Source: JADLAT01 sp964348795 (lineage in GTDB: Bacteria > Pseudomonadota > Alphaproteobacteria > Micavibrionales > Micavibrionaceae). Taken from it: 64,000 bases of DNA. The stretch spans positions 1 to 64,000 of the forward strand of contig CAYGDY010000001.1 in NCBI GenBank assembly GCA_964348795.1, given 5' to 3'. The translations under genes and the position numbers were made by a program. Positions 1-8,402 of the stretch are shown one piece after another (position 1 is the stretch's first letter; the number at the start of each line of letters is the position of its first letter). The notes below the pieces were generated by a model. That model saw nothing but the letters and a program-made list of their open reading frames with translations. It did no database searches and was not told where the DNA came from.

Positions 1-45
1 CTTCCTTTGCCCCCTCTCCCCAGAGGGGAGAGGGGGCAAAGGAAG
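1..45. repeat. Perfect 21-bp inverted repeat (hairpin)
   Basis: Bases 1-21 and 25-45 are exact reverse complements around the three-base loop AGA. The arms are pyrimidine- or purine-rich (CCCCCTCTCCCC core). There is no T-run next to it, so it is not a classical terminator. It resembles degraded CCCTCTCCC sequence between frr and uppS near 48.7 kb, which suggests a dispersed repeat. The element may extend left of the window. Confidence 0.85.
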
Positions 46-97
46 GATTTCAAAGTGATGATTGATTTTCAAGGGTTTTGGCGGTATCGTTTTGCCC

Positions 98-280
98 ATG
101 TTTGCCGATGATCTGCCCAAGCCTAAAACTGCCCCGTTTCCCAGAAATTTGACAGAGTTGTCCGTGCAGGAGCTGGCGGAGTATATTGTCGATCTGGAAG
201 GGGAAATTCGCAGGGTGCAGGCCGATATCGAAAAGAAAAAAGCCTCTCAGGCGGCCGCCGCCCTCTTTTTTAAATCATAA
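98..280 (+). CDS. DUF1192 family small protein
   Basis: A 60-residue protein starting MFADDLPKPK. It has a short proline-containing N-terminus, then a helical segment of about 30 residues (LSVQELAEYIVDLEGEIRRV) with a heptad-like pattern ending in a lysine-rich, alanine-rich tail. This layout matches the short alphaproteobacterial DUF1192 family, whose function is unknown. An upstream TTG at 62 would add twelve residues, but the internal ATG gives the usual family start. It lies 19 bases before guaC on the same strand, so co-transcription is likely. The family assignment is from recalled pattern, not a search. Confidence 0.75.
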   Translation: MFADDLPKPKTAPFPRNLTELSVQELAEYIVDLEGEIRRVQADIEKKKASQAAAALFFKS

Positions 281-299
281 CAGTAACAGGATATTCACG

Positions 300-1340
300 A
301 TGCGCATTGAAGAAGACGTCAAACTGGATTTCAAGGATGTGTTGATCCGCCCCAAGCGCTCGACCTTGTCCAGCCGGAAGGCGGTGGAGCTGTCGCGCGA
401 ATTTGTTTTCAAATGGAGCGGTAAAACATTGAACGGGATTCCCATTATCGGGGCCAACATGGATTCTGTGGGGACGTTCTCTATGGCCAAGGCCTTTATG
501 GAGAATGGCGGGGGCCTAACGGTGGCGCTTCACAAGCATTATCCGCTGGAGGCGCTGGAGGCGTTTTATACGGAACATGGTGCGGACTCGGTGTGGTATT
601 CCATCGGGATGCTCAAGGAGGACGAAGAAAAGCTCGAGACTTTTGTCAAGAAGGGCTTTGATCCCGATAAAATCTGCATTGACGTGGCCAATGGCTATAG
701 CGAGCATTTTGTGGGATTCGTGAAGAAAATGCGCGAAAAAATGCCAAAGGCCACGATTATGGCGGGGAATGTCGTGACAGGTGAAATGGTGGAGGAGTTG
801 GTTCTGGCGGGCGTGGATGTGGTGAAGGTCGGGATTGGCCCGGGCAGTGTGTGCACCACCCGCAAAATGACAGGCGTGGGCTATCCGCAACTCTCGGCGA
901 TTATTGAGTGCGCGGATGCGGCGCATGGGCTGGGCGGCGTGATCTGCGCCGATGGTGGCTGTACGGTGCCTGGCGATCTGGCCAAGGCGTTTGGGGGCGG
1001 GGCAGATTTTGTGATGCTGGGCGGCATGCTGGCCGGCCATGACGAATCCGAGCAGGAGATTGTGGAGGAGGGCGGCAAGACGTATCTCCAGTTCTATGGG
1101 ATGAGTAGCGACACCGCGATGAAAAAGCACAAGGGCGGTGTAGCGGAATACCGCGCGTCCGAAGGTAAAACGGTGCGTGTGCCTTACCGCGGACCGGTAT
1201 CACAGACGTTGCAGGGGATTTTAGGCGGCCTGCGGTCGAGCTGTACCTATGTCGGGGCCAAGAAACTCAAGGAAATTTCCAAGCGCACCACCTTTATTCG
1301 GGTAACCCAGCAACTCAACACCGTGTTCGGGAATGAGTAG
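300..1340 (+). CDS. guaC: GMP reductase
   Basis: This 346-residue TIM-barrel enzyme reduces GMP to IMP with NADPH, releasing ammonia, in purine salvage. The length matches E. coli GuaC (347). The motif GPGSVCTTRKMTGVGYPQ carries the catalytic cysteine at residue 185. N-terminal FKDVLIRPKRSTL and the GGxLAGHDES region are typical, and the CBS domains of IMP dehydrogenase are absent, which separates it from GuaB. The ATG at 300 follows an AGGA about eight bases upstream; the longer open frame back to 186 overlaps the previous gene and is not needed. It converges on the hypothetical gene ending at 1366. Confidence 0.95.
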   Translation: MRIEEDVKLDFKDVLIRPKRSTLSSRKAVELSREFVFKWSGKTLNGIPIIGANMDSVGTFSMAKAFMENGGGLTVALHKHYPLEALEAFYTEHGADSVWYSIGMLKEDEEKLETFVKKGFDPDKICIDVANGYSEHFVGFVKKMREKMPKATIMAGNVVTGEMVEELVLAGVDVVKVGIGPGSVCTTRKMTGVGYPQLSAIIECADAAHGLGGVICADGGCTVPGDLAKAFGGGADFVMLGGMLAGHDESEQEIVEEGGKTYLQFYGMSSDTAMKKHKGGVAEYRASEGKTVRVPYRGPVSQTLQGILGGLRSSCTYVGAKKLKEISKRTTFIRVTQQLNTVFGNE

Positions 1341-1365
1341 GGTGGATCGGATCACCCGTTCAGCT

Positions 1366-2037
1366 CTATTGTGGGCCTGTGTAATGGTAGTAGTAACTGG
1401 CGTTTTCGATTTGTATCGTCCATGCGTCCTGAATTTCTTTGACCGTTTTGGGGCCATCGATGATTCCGTCTTTTAGCGCGTTAGCAACGTCCCAGACACA
1501 GATTTGGGTTTCTTTGTTGTGCCAGAAAAGGGTGATTCCCTCTGCGGGGGTTCTGGCTGGGATGTTGAGTGTTCTTCCAGCAAAGTCAACACTGACCGAT
1601 GTGTTGGGGTTCTCTCTGAGATCATCTGCTCGTTGATAAACATCTTCTAAGGACGATGGGGAGATGTCTAGTGCTTGAGCCTTTTCCAAAAATGCCTTGG
1701 TTACAATGTTTTTTGCGGTGTTTGCGAGTGGAGAACGGCCATATAAGATTCCTTCCTTTTGGATCTTTGTATCTTGCGCAGACTGAATGAGAGCAGGATC
1801 CATATTTATGCAAACTCTATTGCGTATATTGTTTGAAAGAGTGAATGCCGGGATAAGAGCGGAACCTATTGCAGTGCGCGATATTATGGATTTCTCAAAG
1901 GCTAGGGCACCCATTGTTCCTAGTGCTGTCGTCCCACCATGCCATATAAGCTCGTCCATACCTCCTTGTTCATGTATATAGTATGTAGAGGTGGCGAGCC
2001 ATGCCCCAAGAAGGGCGGCTTTTGTTGTTTTATTCAT
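1366..2037 (-). CDS. Hypothetical protein, possibly membrane-associated
   Basis: A 223-residue protein that I do not recognise. Residues about 5-22 and 35-65 are hydrophobic or glycine/alanine-rich, so the N-terminus may be membrane-inserted. The rest is soluble-looking and mixed charge, ending YYYHYTGPQ. The ATG at 2037 has GGAG nine bases upstream and is preferred over the ATG at 2052. It stands alone, converging with guaC. The gene and its upstream region are clearly AT-richer than its neighbours, as in several other orphan genes here. A TTGACA hexamer lies upstream at 2110-2115 on the minus strand with only a weak -10. Function unknown. Confidence 0.7.
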   Translation of the reverse strand: MNKTTKAALLGAWLATSTYYIHEQGGMDELIWHGGTTALGTMGALAFEKSIISRTAIGSALIPAFTLSNNIRNRVCINMDPALIQSAQDTKIQKEGILYGRSPLANTAKNIVTKAFLEKAQALDISPSSLEDVYQRADDLRENPNTSVSVDFAGRTLNIPARTPAEGITLFWHNKETQICVWDVANALKDGIIDGPKTVKEIQDAWTIQIENASYYYHYTGPQ

Positions 2038-2162
2038 ATCATATGTCTCCATTTCAATTCAGAAATAACTTTTTGTGTATTTTGGAACTTTTAAACAGTT
2101 TTTTTGTTATGTCAATGTATTTTTGAAATACGTTATGGTGTTTTATCAAAACATCATCACCC

Positions 2163-2191
2163 TTGCGCTTTGTGGCAGGGGGCGCTAGGGT
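2163..2191 (+). promoter_or_regulatory. Candidate sigma-70 type promoter for the 2222 gene
   Basis: TTGCGC, a 17-base spacer and TAGGGT. This has the same layout as the rpsB candidate (TTGCAA-N17-TAGAAA). It sits about 30 bases before the gene start. Prediction by eye only. Confidence 0.35.
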
Positions 2192-2221
2192 GGGGCGGGA
2201 TTTTTACATGATAAAGGATAA

Positions 2222-2635
2222 ATGGCTATGGACGAAATCGAAGAACGCTTGAAGGAATGCGCACAGGATTGCTTTACAAGCTATGCCGCATGGCGCGCCA
2301 ATGAACAAGACAGTACAGCCCGCGAGGCCTTGCAGGATGCTGTGCATGAACTGCGAAAGGTGGCTTCACGTGTTGAAATTGAACTCGCGGTCAGTGAACG
2401 CAAGCAAATGGCACAAAAGCCTATTCCTATACCGCCGCACCGTGATGCGCGGGGGCGCCATCAGGCGCCGCCGGATCATGAGGATGGTGATGATATCGGG
2501 AATCTCGAAGGTGGTTTTGAACAGCGTCCGCCACGGATGAATAATAACAACAATAATATGCGCCGTCGGGGCGGGGGCACCATTCCCCGTCGGGGCGGCC
2601 CCTCCACGCAGGAAAGCGGTGGCGGGAATTCTTGA
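2222..2635 (+). CDS. Hypothetical protein with disordered Asn/Arg/Gly-rich tail
   Basis: A 137-residue protein. The first 65 residues look helical (EEIEERLKEC-like start, then a coiled stretch ending VEIELAVSERKQMAQ). From about residue 66 it is low complexity: proline/histidine-rich, then a run of six asparagines, then RRRGGG-type segments and a serine/glycine tail. The arginine-glycine repeats could bind nucleic acid or ribosomes, but that is inference. Start at 2222 follows AAAGGATAA; a second ATG at 2228 is possible. Followed by a repeat-rich gap before gloB, which runs the other way. No family recognised. Confidence 0.65.
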   Translation: MAMDEIEERLKECAQDCFTSYAAWRANEQDSTAREALQDAVHELRKVASRVEIELAVSERKQMAQKPIPIPPHRDARGRHQAPPDHEDGDDIGNLEGGFEQRPPRMNNNNNNMRRRGGGTIPRRGGPSTQESGGGNS

Positions 2636-2694
2636 GAAGGGCTTGTGTGTCACTCCCTGCCCTCTCCTCAGAAAGGTAAGAGTCTTTTACGCTA

Positions 2695-2761
2695 GTCATC
2701 CTGAGGGCGAAGCCCGAAGGATCTCATGTGTTTCGGGATCCTTCGTTTCACTCAGGATGAC
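2695..2761. repeat. Dispersed palindromic element (GTCATCCTGAG family), extragenic copy
   Basis: Ends are exact 11-bp inverted repeats GTCATCCTGAG and CTCAGGATGAC. The inner arms (GAAGGATC and GGATCCTTC) are also complementary, so the whole can fold into a long hairpin. Related copies lie upstream of purL and inside purL and purQ. In the wider boundaries used for the coding copies it is 69 bp. Confidence 0.9.
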
Positions 2762-2803
2762 AAAGAGATTTTGAACCACCAAGACACCAAGCTTTTCCAT
2801 TTA

Positions 2804-2887
2804 TCGTCATTGCGAGCGACCGAAGGGAGCGCGGCAATCCATTTTTTGTTTTTTCTGGATTGTTTCGGCTTTGCCTCGCAATGACGA
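2804..2887. repeat. Second dispersed element (TCGTCATTGCGAG family)
   Basis: Ends are exact 13-bp inverted repeats TCGTCATTGCGAG and CTCGCAATGACGA, enclosing complementary arms around GGCAATCCA and TGGATTG. A decayed relative sits at 19507-19562. Just left of it (2773-2791) is an ACCACCAAGACACCAAG tract also seen at 19323 and, reversed, at 20049. Confidence 0.85.
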
Positions 2888-2920
2888 AAGAGGGGGCTGA
2901 GCCTCTTTCATTTGTATGTC

Positions 2921-3643
2921 CTAAAACCCGTCTTTTTCGTGCCGGAGCTGTGCAAAGCGCACTGCGCTTTCGGCCCTGAGGAACACATTTGTTTTCTTTT
3001 CCATCCCGAGCGTGACGGGGAGCGTGGGTTTTCCTTGGGCTCTTAAGTGTTCGACCTCCTGCATTCTGCGCTGGATGTCGGGATTATCGGGTTCGATATG
3101 CAGGCCAAAGGCCCCGTTGTTTTGGGTGTATTCATGCCCGCAATAGATCAATGTTTCGTCTGGCAGGGCAGAAATTTTTTGGAGACTTTGCCAGAATTGC
3201 TCTGCGGTGCCGCCCATCAGCCGCCCGCATCCCATGGAAAAAAGTGTATCTCCTGTAAACAGGATGTGCGAGGCGGGCAGGTGATAACATAAGGCGCCCT
3301 GTGTATGGCCCGAAGTTTCTATGATATGGATGTTCTCTTGCATACCCAGAGGCAAGATGTCTTTGTCCTTGAGTGTTTTGGTCAGGCTTGGAATCTGCCG
3401 AAGCTCTTTTTCCGGTCCGTAGATATCGCAGGCATAACGGGCCTGCAAGGCGGAATTGCCTGCTGTATGATCCCCGTGGTGATGCGTGTTGAGGATAAAG
3501 GCAGGGATGAGATGCCGGCGTTCCAGATATGCGATGACAGGATCGGCCTCTCCTGCATCGATGACCACGCAGGCCCCGTCCGGTGTTTCGAGAATGTAGC
3601 AGTAATTGTCCCGCAGAACGGGAATCAGGGTCACGGTCGTCAT
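2921..3643 (-). CDS. gloB: Hydroxyacylglutathione hydrolase (glyoxalase II)
   Basis: A 240-residue metallo-beta-lactamase-fold enzyme that hydrolyses S-lactoylglutathione to lactate and glutathione, the second step of methylglyoxal detoxification. The metal-binding motif THHHGDH gives His54, His56, Asp58 and His59; further ligands are in SGHTQG, FTGDTLF and YCGHEYT. The C-terminal region (NPDIQRRMQEVEHLRAQG) matches the substrate-binding helical domain of GloB. It begins with ATG at 3643, overlapping the end of the upstream methyltransferase gene by four bases, so translation is probably coupled. Last gene of a three-gene minus-strand operon. Confidence 0.93.
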   Translation of the reverse strand: MTTVTLIPVLRDNYCYILETPDGACVVIDAGEADPVIAYLERRHLIPAFILNTHHHGDHTAGNSALQARYACDIYGPEKELRQIPSLTKTLKDKDILPLGMQENIHIIETSGHTQGALCYHLPASHILFTGDTLFSMGCGRLMGGTAEQFWQSLQKISALPDETLIYCGHEYTQNNGAFGLHIEPDNPDIQRRMQEVEHLRAQGKPTLPVTLGMEKKTNVFLRAESAVRFAQLRHEKDGF

Positions 3644-4458
3644 AAAATCTCCGACAGGTTCCGCGTGGCACTGCCACGGGGGAGGGGCTTGGGCTGGCTG
3701 TCATGCGGTGCCCAGCCAAGCAGAAAGATGATTTCAAACGTGGCGCGAATGCGTCCATCGGGTTCACTGAAATGGTTTTGATAGTGTGCCGCCATATCGG
3801 AAAAAAAATCTTTTCCGACAAAGCGTTTGTCGCGCGCAAAAAGCGCGTTATTTTCCCCCATCCCGCGTAAGTCATGCAGGAGCTTGAAGGGTGTGTCGTA
3901 TGTCACGCGCACAATCTCGGAATCCACCACTGGCAAGGCAAAGCCCGCGCGCTGGAGGAGTGTCCCCATTTGCTGTTTGTCGGCAAAGGGGAAGACGCGT
4001 GGCGATACACCATCTTTGCGGGCGAGTTCTGTATGCATCAGGCTGGCGCGCAGTTCATGGAGTGTTTCTCCGCCAAACAGCGCCCCGAGGAAGAGGCCGT
4101 CGGGTTTCAGGCTCTTGCGGAGCTGGATCAGGGCGCCTGGCAGATCGTTGCGGGCGTGGAGATCAAGGATACTCAATACCAGATCAGAAGGAGCGTCCGG
4201 CGTATCCAGAATTTCCGTGTTTTCAAAGGGGATAAATTGTTTTGTACGCAGATCGGGAAAAGAGTGTTCCAGATGTCCGGCAGTACGGTTGCCGTTTAGT
4301 AAAACTGTTTGAAACGTTCGTTTGATATCCTGCAGGCGGGAAAGAAGTTCACGCTCCGTCCAGTCAAACAAAAAGGCGTGAGCCGCGAAGGCTGTCTGGC
4401 TTCGGGCCTGTGCCCGTGCTCTGAATGTGCTATCGAAAAGACAGGGCGGGGTTACCAT
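3640..4458 (-). CDS. NDUFAF5-like methyltransferase-fold protein (complex I assembly)
   Basis: A 272-residue class I methyltransferase-fold protein resembling mitochondrial NDUFAF5 and alphaproteobacterial relatives often annotated as BioC-like. NDUFAF5 is known to act on the complex I subunit NDUFS7 (NuoB). Visible signs are the N-terminal RARAQARSQ region, the central LVLSILDLHARNDLPGALIQ stretch, GLFLGALFGGETLHELR and the C-terminal FEIIFLLGWAPHDSQPKPL signature. The usual glycine-rich SAM loop is poor (VLLNGNRTAGH), as in this subfamily. It overlaps the upstream gene by seven bases and gloB by four. A complex I role fits the nuo cluster about 16 kb away, but that is inference. Confidence 0.8.
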   Translation of the reverse strand: MVTPPCLFDSTFRARAQARSQTAFAAHAFLFDWTERELLSRLQDIKRTFQTVLLNGNRTAGHLEHSFPDLRTKQFIPFENTEILDTPDAPSDLVLSILDLHARNDLPGALIQLRKSLKPDGLFLGALFGGETLHELRASLMHTELARKDGVSPRVFPFADKQQMGTLLQRAGFALPVVDSEIVRVTYDTPFKLLHDLRGMGENNALFARDKRFVGKDFFSDMAAHYQNHFSEPDGRIRATFEIIFLLGWAPHDSQPKPLPRGSATRNLSEIL

Positions 4459-7076
4459 CGTTCGGGTTCGGGTTTGGGCAGGACGTGATTTTCGACACTG
4501 TCTAAAAAGGCTTCGAGTTCGGCTTCGTAGTCTTGTACATCATCCCCGAGGTCTTCAGCGGAATAATCGGGGATGACCCGTTGCGGAATGTTTTTCGGGG
4601 CGCTGTCCGGCGTGGTGCCGTGAAACGGGATGTGCTTTTTCGGGCCTGTGGGCTGATACTTGTTTTTTGTTTCTTCGGGTGTTTTATCCGGAGATGGCAA
4701 GGCAATCGCAGGGACCGGATCCACAGGAGGCTTTGATTTCAGGCTTTCCAGAGAGGAATAGGTTAAGGGCAGGGACCAGTCGGGCTGGAGGCCTTCAAAG
4801 CGCTGTTTCACGATTTCCTTCACCTGCAATTTGGCATCGAGGCGCAGGTCCTCGTGGAAATACTGATAGGCGCGGGCAATAGCCATCATGAAATGCGGTT
4901 CCTTGGACAGGAGTCGTTTTAACAGCATGAGCTGGTAAAAGGGCAGGAATTTGGCTTCACTGTATTTCATGGTCTCTGGTGGAGACGCCACGGCAAAGGG
5001 ATAAATCCGGTGCGGCGTGATCCCAAGATGGGAGAAATAGCTCTCTCCCAATTTGATAACCTTGGCAGGGGCAATTCCGAATTCATCGGCAATGAATTTC
5101 TTGAGCAGGCGGATATCCGTCACCTCCGGCGGAATGTTGAAACTCGGGGCGGAAATGGTCAGGCCGTTGCCCTCGTGCCGTTGCGGGATCGGCAGGTGTT
5201 TCATCACGATTCCCGCATGGACATGCCCTTTGAGATCCTTCGTCAGGGGCAGGACGACGGCCGTATTGATGGTTTTGCCGTCATGGACAATGAAGTCAAT
5301 GCTTTCCGAGGAAAGCCCTGAAATCGCGCCCCGACTTTGCCCTTCCTCGACGAAGAGCGAATGCACGGCGCGGAGCTGTCCCCCCGTCCCCTTGATATCC
5401 TTGAAGCGGTCATCCTTTGTGCCCAGCATATCCAAAATGGTTTTGGAATCGATCTTTTGATTGATCTGGGAGACCTGCAAGGCCAGATGTTTGTCGGACC
5501 ATGTTTCAGGCTTGATTCTCAGATGCTGGAATAAGGTCAGAATCTGGAGCTCCAGCCGTGCATTGGGAATCATGCCCACCGTAATGGCATTCAAAACCTG
5601 CTGGGCATCCATCTCGCGGATTTGACCTTTGCCCTGGAACTTTTCGGACTCTACATAGCTTTTGGGCTGGAATGCATTCCTGTTTTCCTCGACATGCAGA
5701 TAATAGGTATGGATTTTTTCATCGATATAATCGGGGGAAGGGTAATAATCGGGTCCTTTTTCAATAATTTCTCCGGCTTTGGGCTTCAGGCCGATATGGT
5801 CGCGTGAGAACAAGACCGTGTGCTTGTGATCCAGAATCTTGAGGTCCATCATGGCATTTGCATCCACACACAGGGCTTCGATCATGTGACCGGACCAGCG
5901 CCGCCCGTCGATATTCATGCCGCCACGCGGCACGGCATTGGCAATACTGCGTGCCATCCCGTCATGGAGATAGACTTTGAGTCTGCCGTTTTCGTTGATG
6001 CGGTAGGGGATGATTTCTGTGAGGTCCAGTTCACGGCTGACGACATCGACAATCTCGCCGGTATTGTTATCCCGCATGGCGGTGATTTTCAAATGGTTGG
6101 CGGTGCTGATGGATGGGCGGCGTTCCTCGATGTTCAGGCTTCTGCGTTCGGGCAGTTTATATGCCACGGCCAGAAAACAGGTCGGCGGGTTGCCGAGCGG
6201 GTGCCCGTTTTCTTCATAGAGGCGAAATTTGCCTTCAAAGTTTTTCTCGACAAAATCCTCGTCCCAGAAAGGACCGGAATACTGGACGCGGGCCCCCAGC
6301 GCCTGAAGTTCTTTCCGGAAATCCTGTACGGTGAAAAAGGTATATTCAAGGGGAAGTGTTGTTTCCCAGTTCGTCCGGTCATCTTTGCGCAGGGCAAATT
6401 CATAGGCCCATTTATGGGGCAGATGGAACAGACGGGTGCGGGGGTAACGCTCTGGCAGTTCTTCAAGAAAAAACCCGCCGCATCCGGCATCTTGCTTTGG
6501 GCGGGCATGTTCGGCGTACCAGACGAGGAGATCGGGCTCGGACAGGTTGATAATATCATCGCCCATGCTGGGAGTGTCCGGCATTTCCATCAGGACGAAT
6601 TCATCGGCCGGTGGGCTGGCGTAGTCGCGGATGAACATGACCCCGCCTTTTTTCAGCATTTTGAAGTGGGTGTTCAAGGTGTCGCGCACCACCCGTTCGT
6701 TATAGCGGGAATGGGAGTACACTTCGTGCAAGATGTAGGAATTGATAATCGCATCCACGGATTCGTCTTCAAAAATTGTGCCTGAAACATCCCCGATTTT
6801 AAAATCCAGATTGGGGAGTTTGTAAGATTCCTTGGCTTTGCTAATCAGGCGTTTGTTCTTGTCGAGCCCTAGAAAGGTGATTTTGGGTTTCATGGCGGCC
6901 ATGGCATAGGTCATGGTGCCATCATCGCACCCCATGTCGATAACGGTGGCGTTATCGTCAATCAACAGGTGGGAGAGGGTAAACCACGCCTTGCGGATCA
7001 TATCGGGCGAAATATCCTTGAGCAGGGTATTACGGCGCTCGATATAGGCTTGGGCTTGGGCTTCCAGATCACTCAT
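4452..7076 (-). CDS. Large class I methyltransferase with Nudix-like segments, function unknown
   Basis: An 874-residue protein. Residues 25-170 are a class I SAM-dependent methyltransferase: VIDMGCDDGT (44-53, SAM loop), LDKNK (71-75) and SVDAIINSYILHEVY (106-120). Residues about 340-430 and 600-690 have strand patterns like Nudix folds. The second contains KFIADEFGI near residue 660, which lines up with the Nudix box REUxEExGU but lacks its first Glu. The last 85 residues are proline-rich and acidic, likely disordered. First gene of the operon with the NDUFAF5-like gene and gloB. The methyltransferase call is firm, the Nudix call tentative, and the substrate unknown. Confidence 0.85.
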   Translation of the reverse strand: MSDLEAQAQAYIERRNTLLKDISPDMIRKAWFTLSHLLIDDNATVIDMGCDDGTMTYAMAAMKPKITFLGLDKNKRLISKAKESYKLPNLDFKIGDVSGTIFEDESVDAIINSYILHEVYSHSRYNERVVRDTLNTHFKMLKKGGVMFIRDYASPPADEFVLMEMPDTPSMGDDIINLSEPDLLVWYAEHARPKQDAGCGGFFLEELPERYPRTRLFHLPHKWAYEFALRKDDRTNWETTLPLEYTFFTVQDFRKELQALGARVQYSGPFWDEDFVEKNFEGKFRLYEENGHPLGNPPTCFLAVAYKLPERRSLNIEERRPSISTANHLKITAMRDNNTGEIVDVVSRELDLTEIIPYRINENGRLKVYLHDGMARSIANAVPRGGMNIDGRRWSGHMIEALCVDANAMMDLKILDHKHTVLFSRDHIGLKPKAGEIIEKGPDYYPSPDYIDEKIHTYYLHVEENRNAFQPKSYVESEKFQGKGQIREMDAQQVLNAITVGMIPNARLELQILTLFQHLRIKPETWSDKHLALQVSQINQKIDSKTILDMLGTKDDRFKDIKGTGGQLRAVHSLFVEEGQSRGAISGLSSESIDFIVHDGKTINTAVVLPLTKDLKGHVHAGIVMKHLPIPQRHEGNGLTISAPSFNIPPEVTDIRLLKKFIADEFGIAPAKVIKLGESYFSHLGITPHRIYPFAVASPPETMKYSEAKFLPFYQLMLLKRLLSKEPHFMMAIARAYQYFHEDLRLDAKLQVKEIVKQRFEGLQPDWSLPLTYSSLESLKSKPPVDPVPAIALPSPDKTPEETKNKYQPTGPKKHIPFHGTTPDSAPKNIPQRVIPDYSAEDLGDDVQDYEAELEAFLDSVENHVLPKPEPERW

Positions 7077-7161
7077 GCCCCTTTATTTATAAGGTTTAGC
7101 GGGCTTTGAAAAGGAAAATATCCGGCGTGTGTCACCCCCCCTAAGAATGATACACAGGATC

Positions 7162-7230
7162 GTCACCCCCGCCGCTTGGCGAAAGCCAAGCTGAGAGTGC
7201 GGGGGGCCTTTGGATGCGCAACGGGATGAC
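7162..7230. repeat. Dispersed palindromic repeat upstream of comF
   Basis: Begins GTCACCCCCGC and ends CGGGATGAC, with an inner hairpin CTTGGCGAAAGCCAAG. A related copy at 8303-8352 shares AAGCCAAGCT followed by AGAGTGCGGGG. The copy covers the earliest possible comF start at 7210, arguing for a later start. Confidence 0.7.
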
Positions 7231-7290
7231 GGGAAATATATTGGTGTTATGGGGCTGTACAAAAAGGCTTTGGAAGCTCATACATTCCCC

Positions 7291-8019
7291 ATGGATTCCA
7301 GACAGTTTATAACGCAACTGATTGATACAATCCTTCCCCCGCGCTGTGTGGGGAGTGGCGTGATTGTAGACCGGCAGGGGATGCTGGCTCCAAAGGTCTG
7401 GGCGGGGCTGGATTTTATCGGGGATCCGCAATGCGCTCTCTGTGGCTTTCCGTTTTCGTTCGAGATCGAGGCAGGCACGCTCTGCGGGGCGTGTCTGGAC
7501 GATTCCCCGCCTTTTGTGCAGGCGCGTTCTGCCTTGAAATACAACGAGGCCAGCAAGGGGCTGGTTCTGGGGTTCAAGCACGGGGATAAAACCCATGCTG
7601 TGCAGGCTTTTGCGCCATGGCTGAAGCAGGCGGGGGTGGATATTTTTACGCAAGGCGGGATCCTTGTCCCCGTGCCGCTCCATCCGTTCCGGCTCGCCGC
7701 CCGCCGGTATAACCAGTCGGCGCTGATCGCGCAGGCGCTGGCACGGGAAACGGGCTTGCGGCTGATGCTGGATGGTCTACGCCGTGTGCGGGCGACCCCC
7801 TCCCAAGGGCATTTGAAGGCGGGAGAGCGGCAGACCAATGTTAAAAAAGCGTTTGCTCTGCACCCGAAGCGGGTTTCTATCCTTTCAGGGCAAACCGTAA
7901 TTTTGGTCGATGATGTCTATACAACAGGGGCTACGGTGAAGGAATGCGCCAGAACCCTCTTGAAGGGCGGGGTGAAAGCCGTATATGTTCTGACACTGGC
8001 ACGTGTTTTGAAGGAGTAG
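7291..8019 (+). CDS. comF: ComF family phosphoribosyltransferase-like protein
   Basis: A protein of 242 residues from this start. The N-terminal ILPPRC followed by CALCG and CGACL is the cysteine-rich zinc region of ComF/GntX proteins. The C-terminal VILVDDVYTTGATVKEC is a PRPP-binding loop of type I phosphoribosyltransferases. The family takes part in DNA uptake or processing in competent bacteria; its reaction is not established. Alternative starts are ATG 7249 and ATG 7210, but 7210 lies in a repeat, and most ComF proteins begin a few residues before the PPRC motif. It precedes grxC by three bases. A comEC gene lies at the far end of the window. Confidence 0.85.
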   Translation: MDSRQFITQLIDTILPPRCVGSGVIVDRQGMLAPKVWAGLDFIGDPQCALCGFPFSFEIEAGTLCGACLDDSPPFVQARSALKYNEASKGLVLGFKHGDKTHAVQAFAPWLKQAGVDIFTQGGILVPVPLHPFRLAARRYNQSALIAQALARETGLRLMLDGLRRVRATPSQGHLKAGERQTNVKKAFALHPKRVSILSGQTVILVDDVYTTGATVKECARTLLKGGVKAVYVLTLARVLKE

Positions 8020-8022
8020 CAT

Positions 8023-8283
8023 ATGGCAAAAGTTGAAATCTATTACTGGACAACCTGCCCCTATTGCGTGCGGGCACGCAAGCTGCTGGACTCCAAGGGG
8101 GTGCCGTATGTGGGCTATGATATCACGGGTGATGAGGGTGCGCGGGCCAAGATGATCGAGCGGACGGGCGGCTCTCGCACGGTGCCCCAGATTTTTATCA
8201 ATGATCGTTTAATCGGCGGGTGTGATGATATTCATGCGCTGGAGGCCGAAGGAAAGCTGGACGGGCTTTTGGTGGGAGCGTAA
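8023..8283 (+). CDS. grxC: Glutaredoxin 3
   Basis: An 86-residue thioredoxin-fold protein that uses glutathione to reduce disulfides and mixed disulfides. The active site is CPYC (Cys12, Cys15). The cis-proline TVPQIFIND and the GGCDD glutathione-contacting motif follow in the usual places. Length equals typical bacterial GrxC. It begins three bases after comF. The order comF, grxC, nitrilase-family gene recurs in alphaproteobacteria. The start follows AGGAGTAGCAT, a good ribosome site. Confidence 0.95.
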   Translation: MAKVEIYYWTTCPYCVRARKLLDSKGVPYVGYDITGDEGARAKMIERTGGSRTVPQIFINDRLIGGCDDIHALEAEGKLDGLLVGA

Positions 8284-8302
8284 TGAATGTGTGAGAGCTC
8301 GT

Positions 8303-8352
8303 GTCATCCCGTGAGCGTTTTGCGCAAGCCAAGCTCAGAGTGCGGGGGTGAC
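8303..8352. repeat. Dispersed palindromic repeat between grxC and the amidase gene
   Basis: Starts GTCATCCC and ends GGGGGTGACG. It shares AAGCCAAGCTCAGAGTGCGG with the copy before comF, differing at one base. It fills half of the short intergenic space. Confidence 0.7.
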
Positions 8353-8402
8353 GAGGAAGAGGAATTTGACTGTAGGGAATGTAGGCAGGAGAAATATTTG
8401 AA

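Noticed and set aside
3640..4458. BioC (malonyl-ACP methyltransferase) assignment
   Set aside because: The C-terminal signature and the poor SAM loop fit the NDUFAF5-like group better, and no biotin synthesis genes are nearby apart from the distant birA ligase.
5820..6785. 321-codon plus-strand frame
   Set aside because: Antisense to the 874-residue methyltransferase gene, which has a clear SAM motif and operon context.
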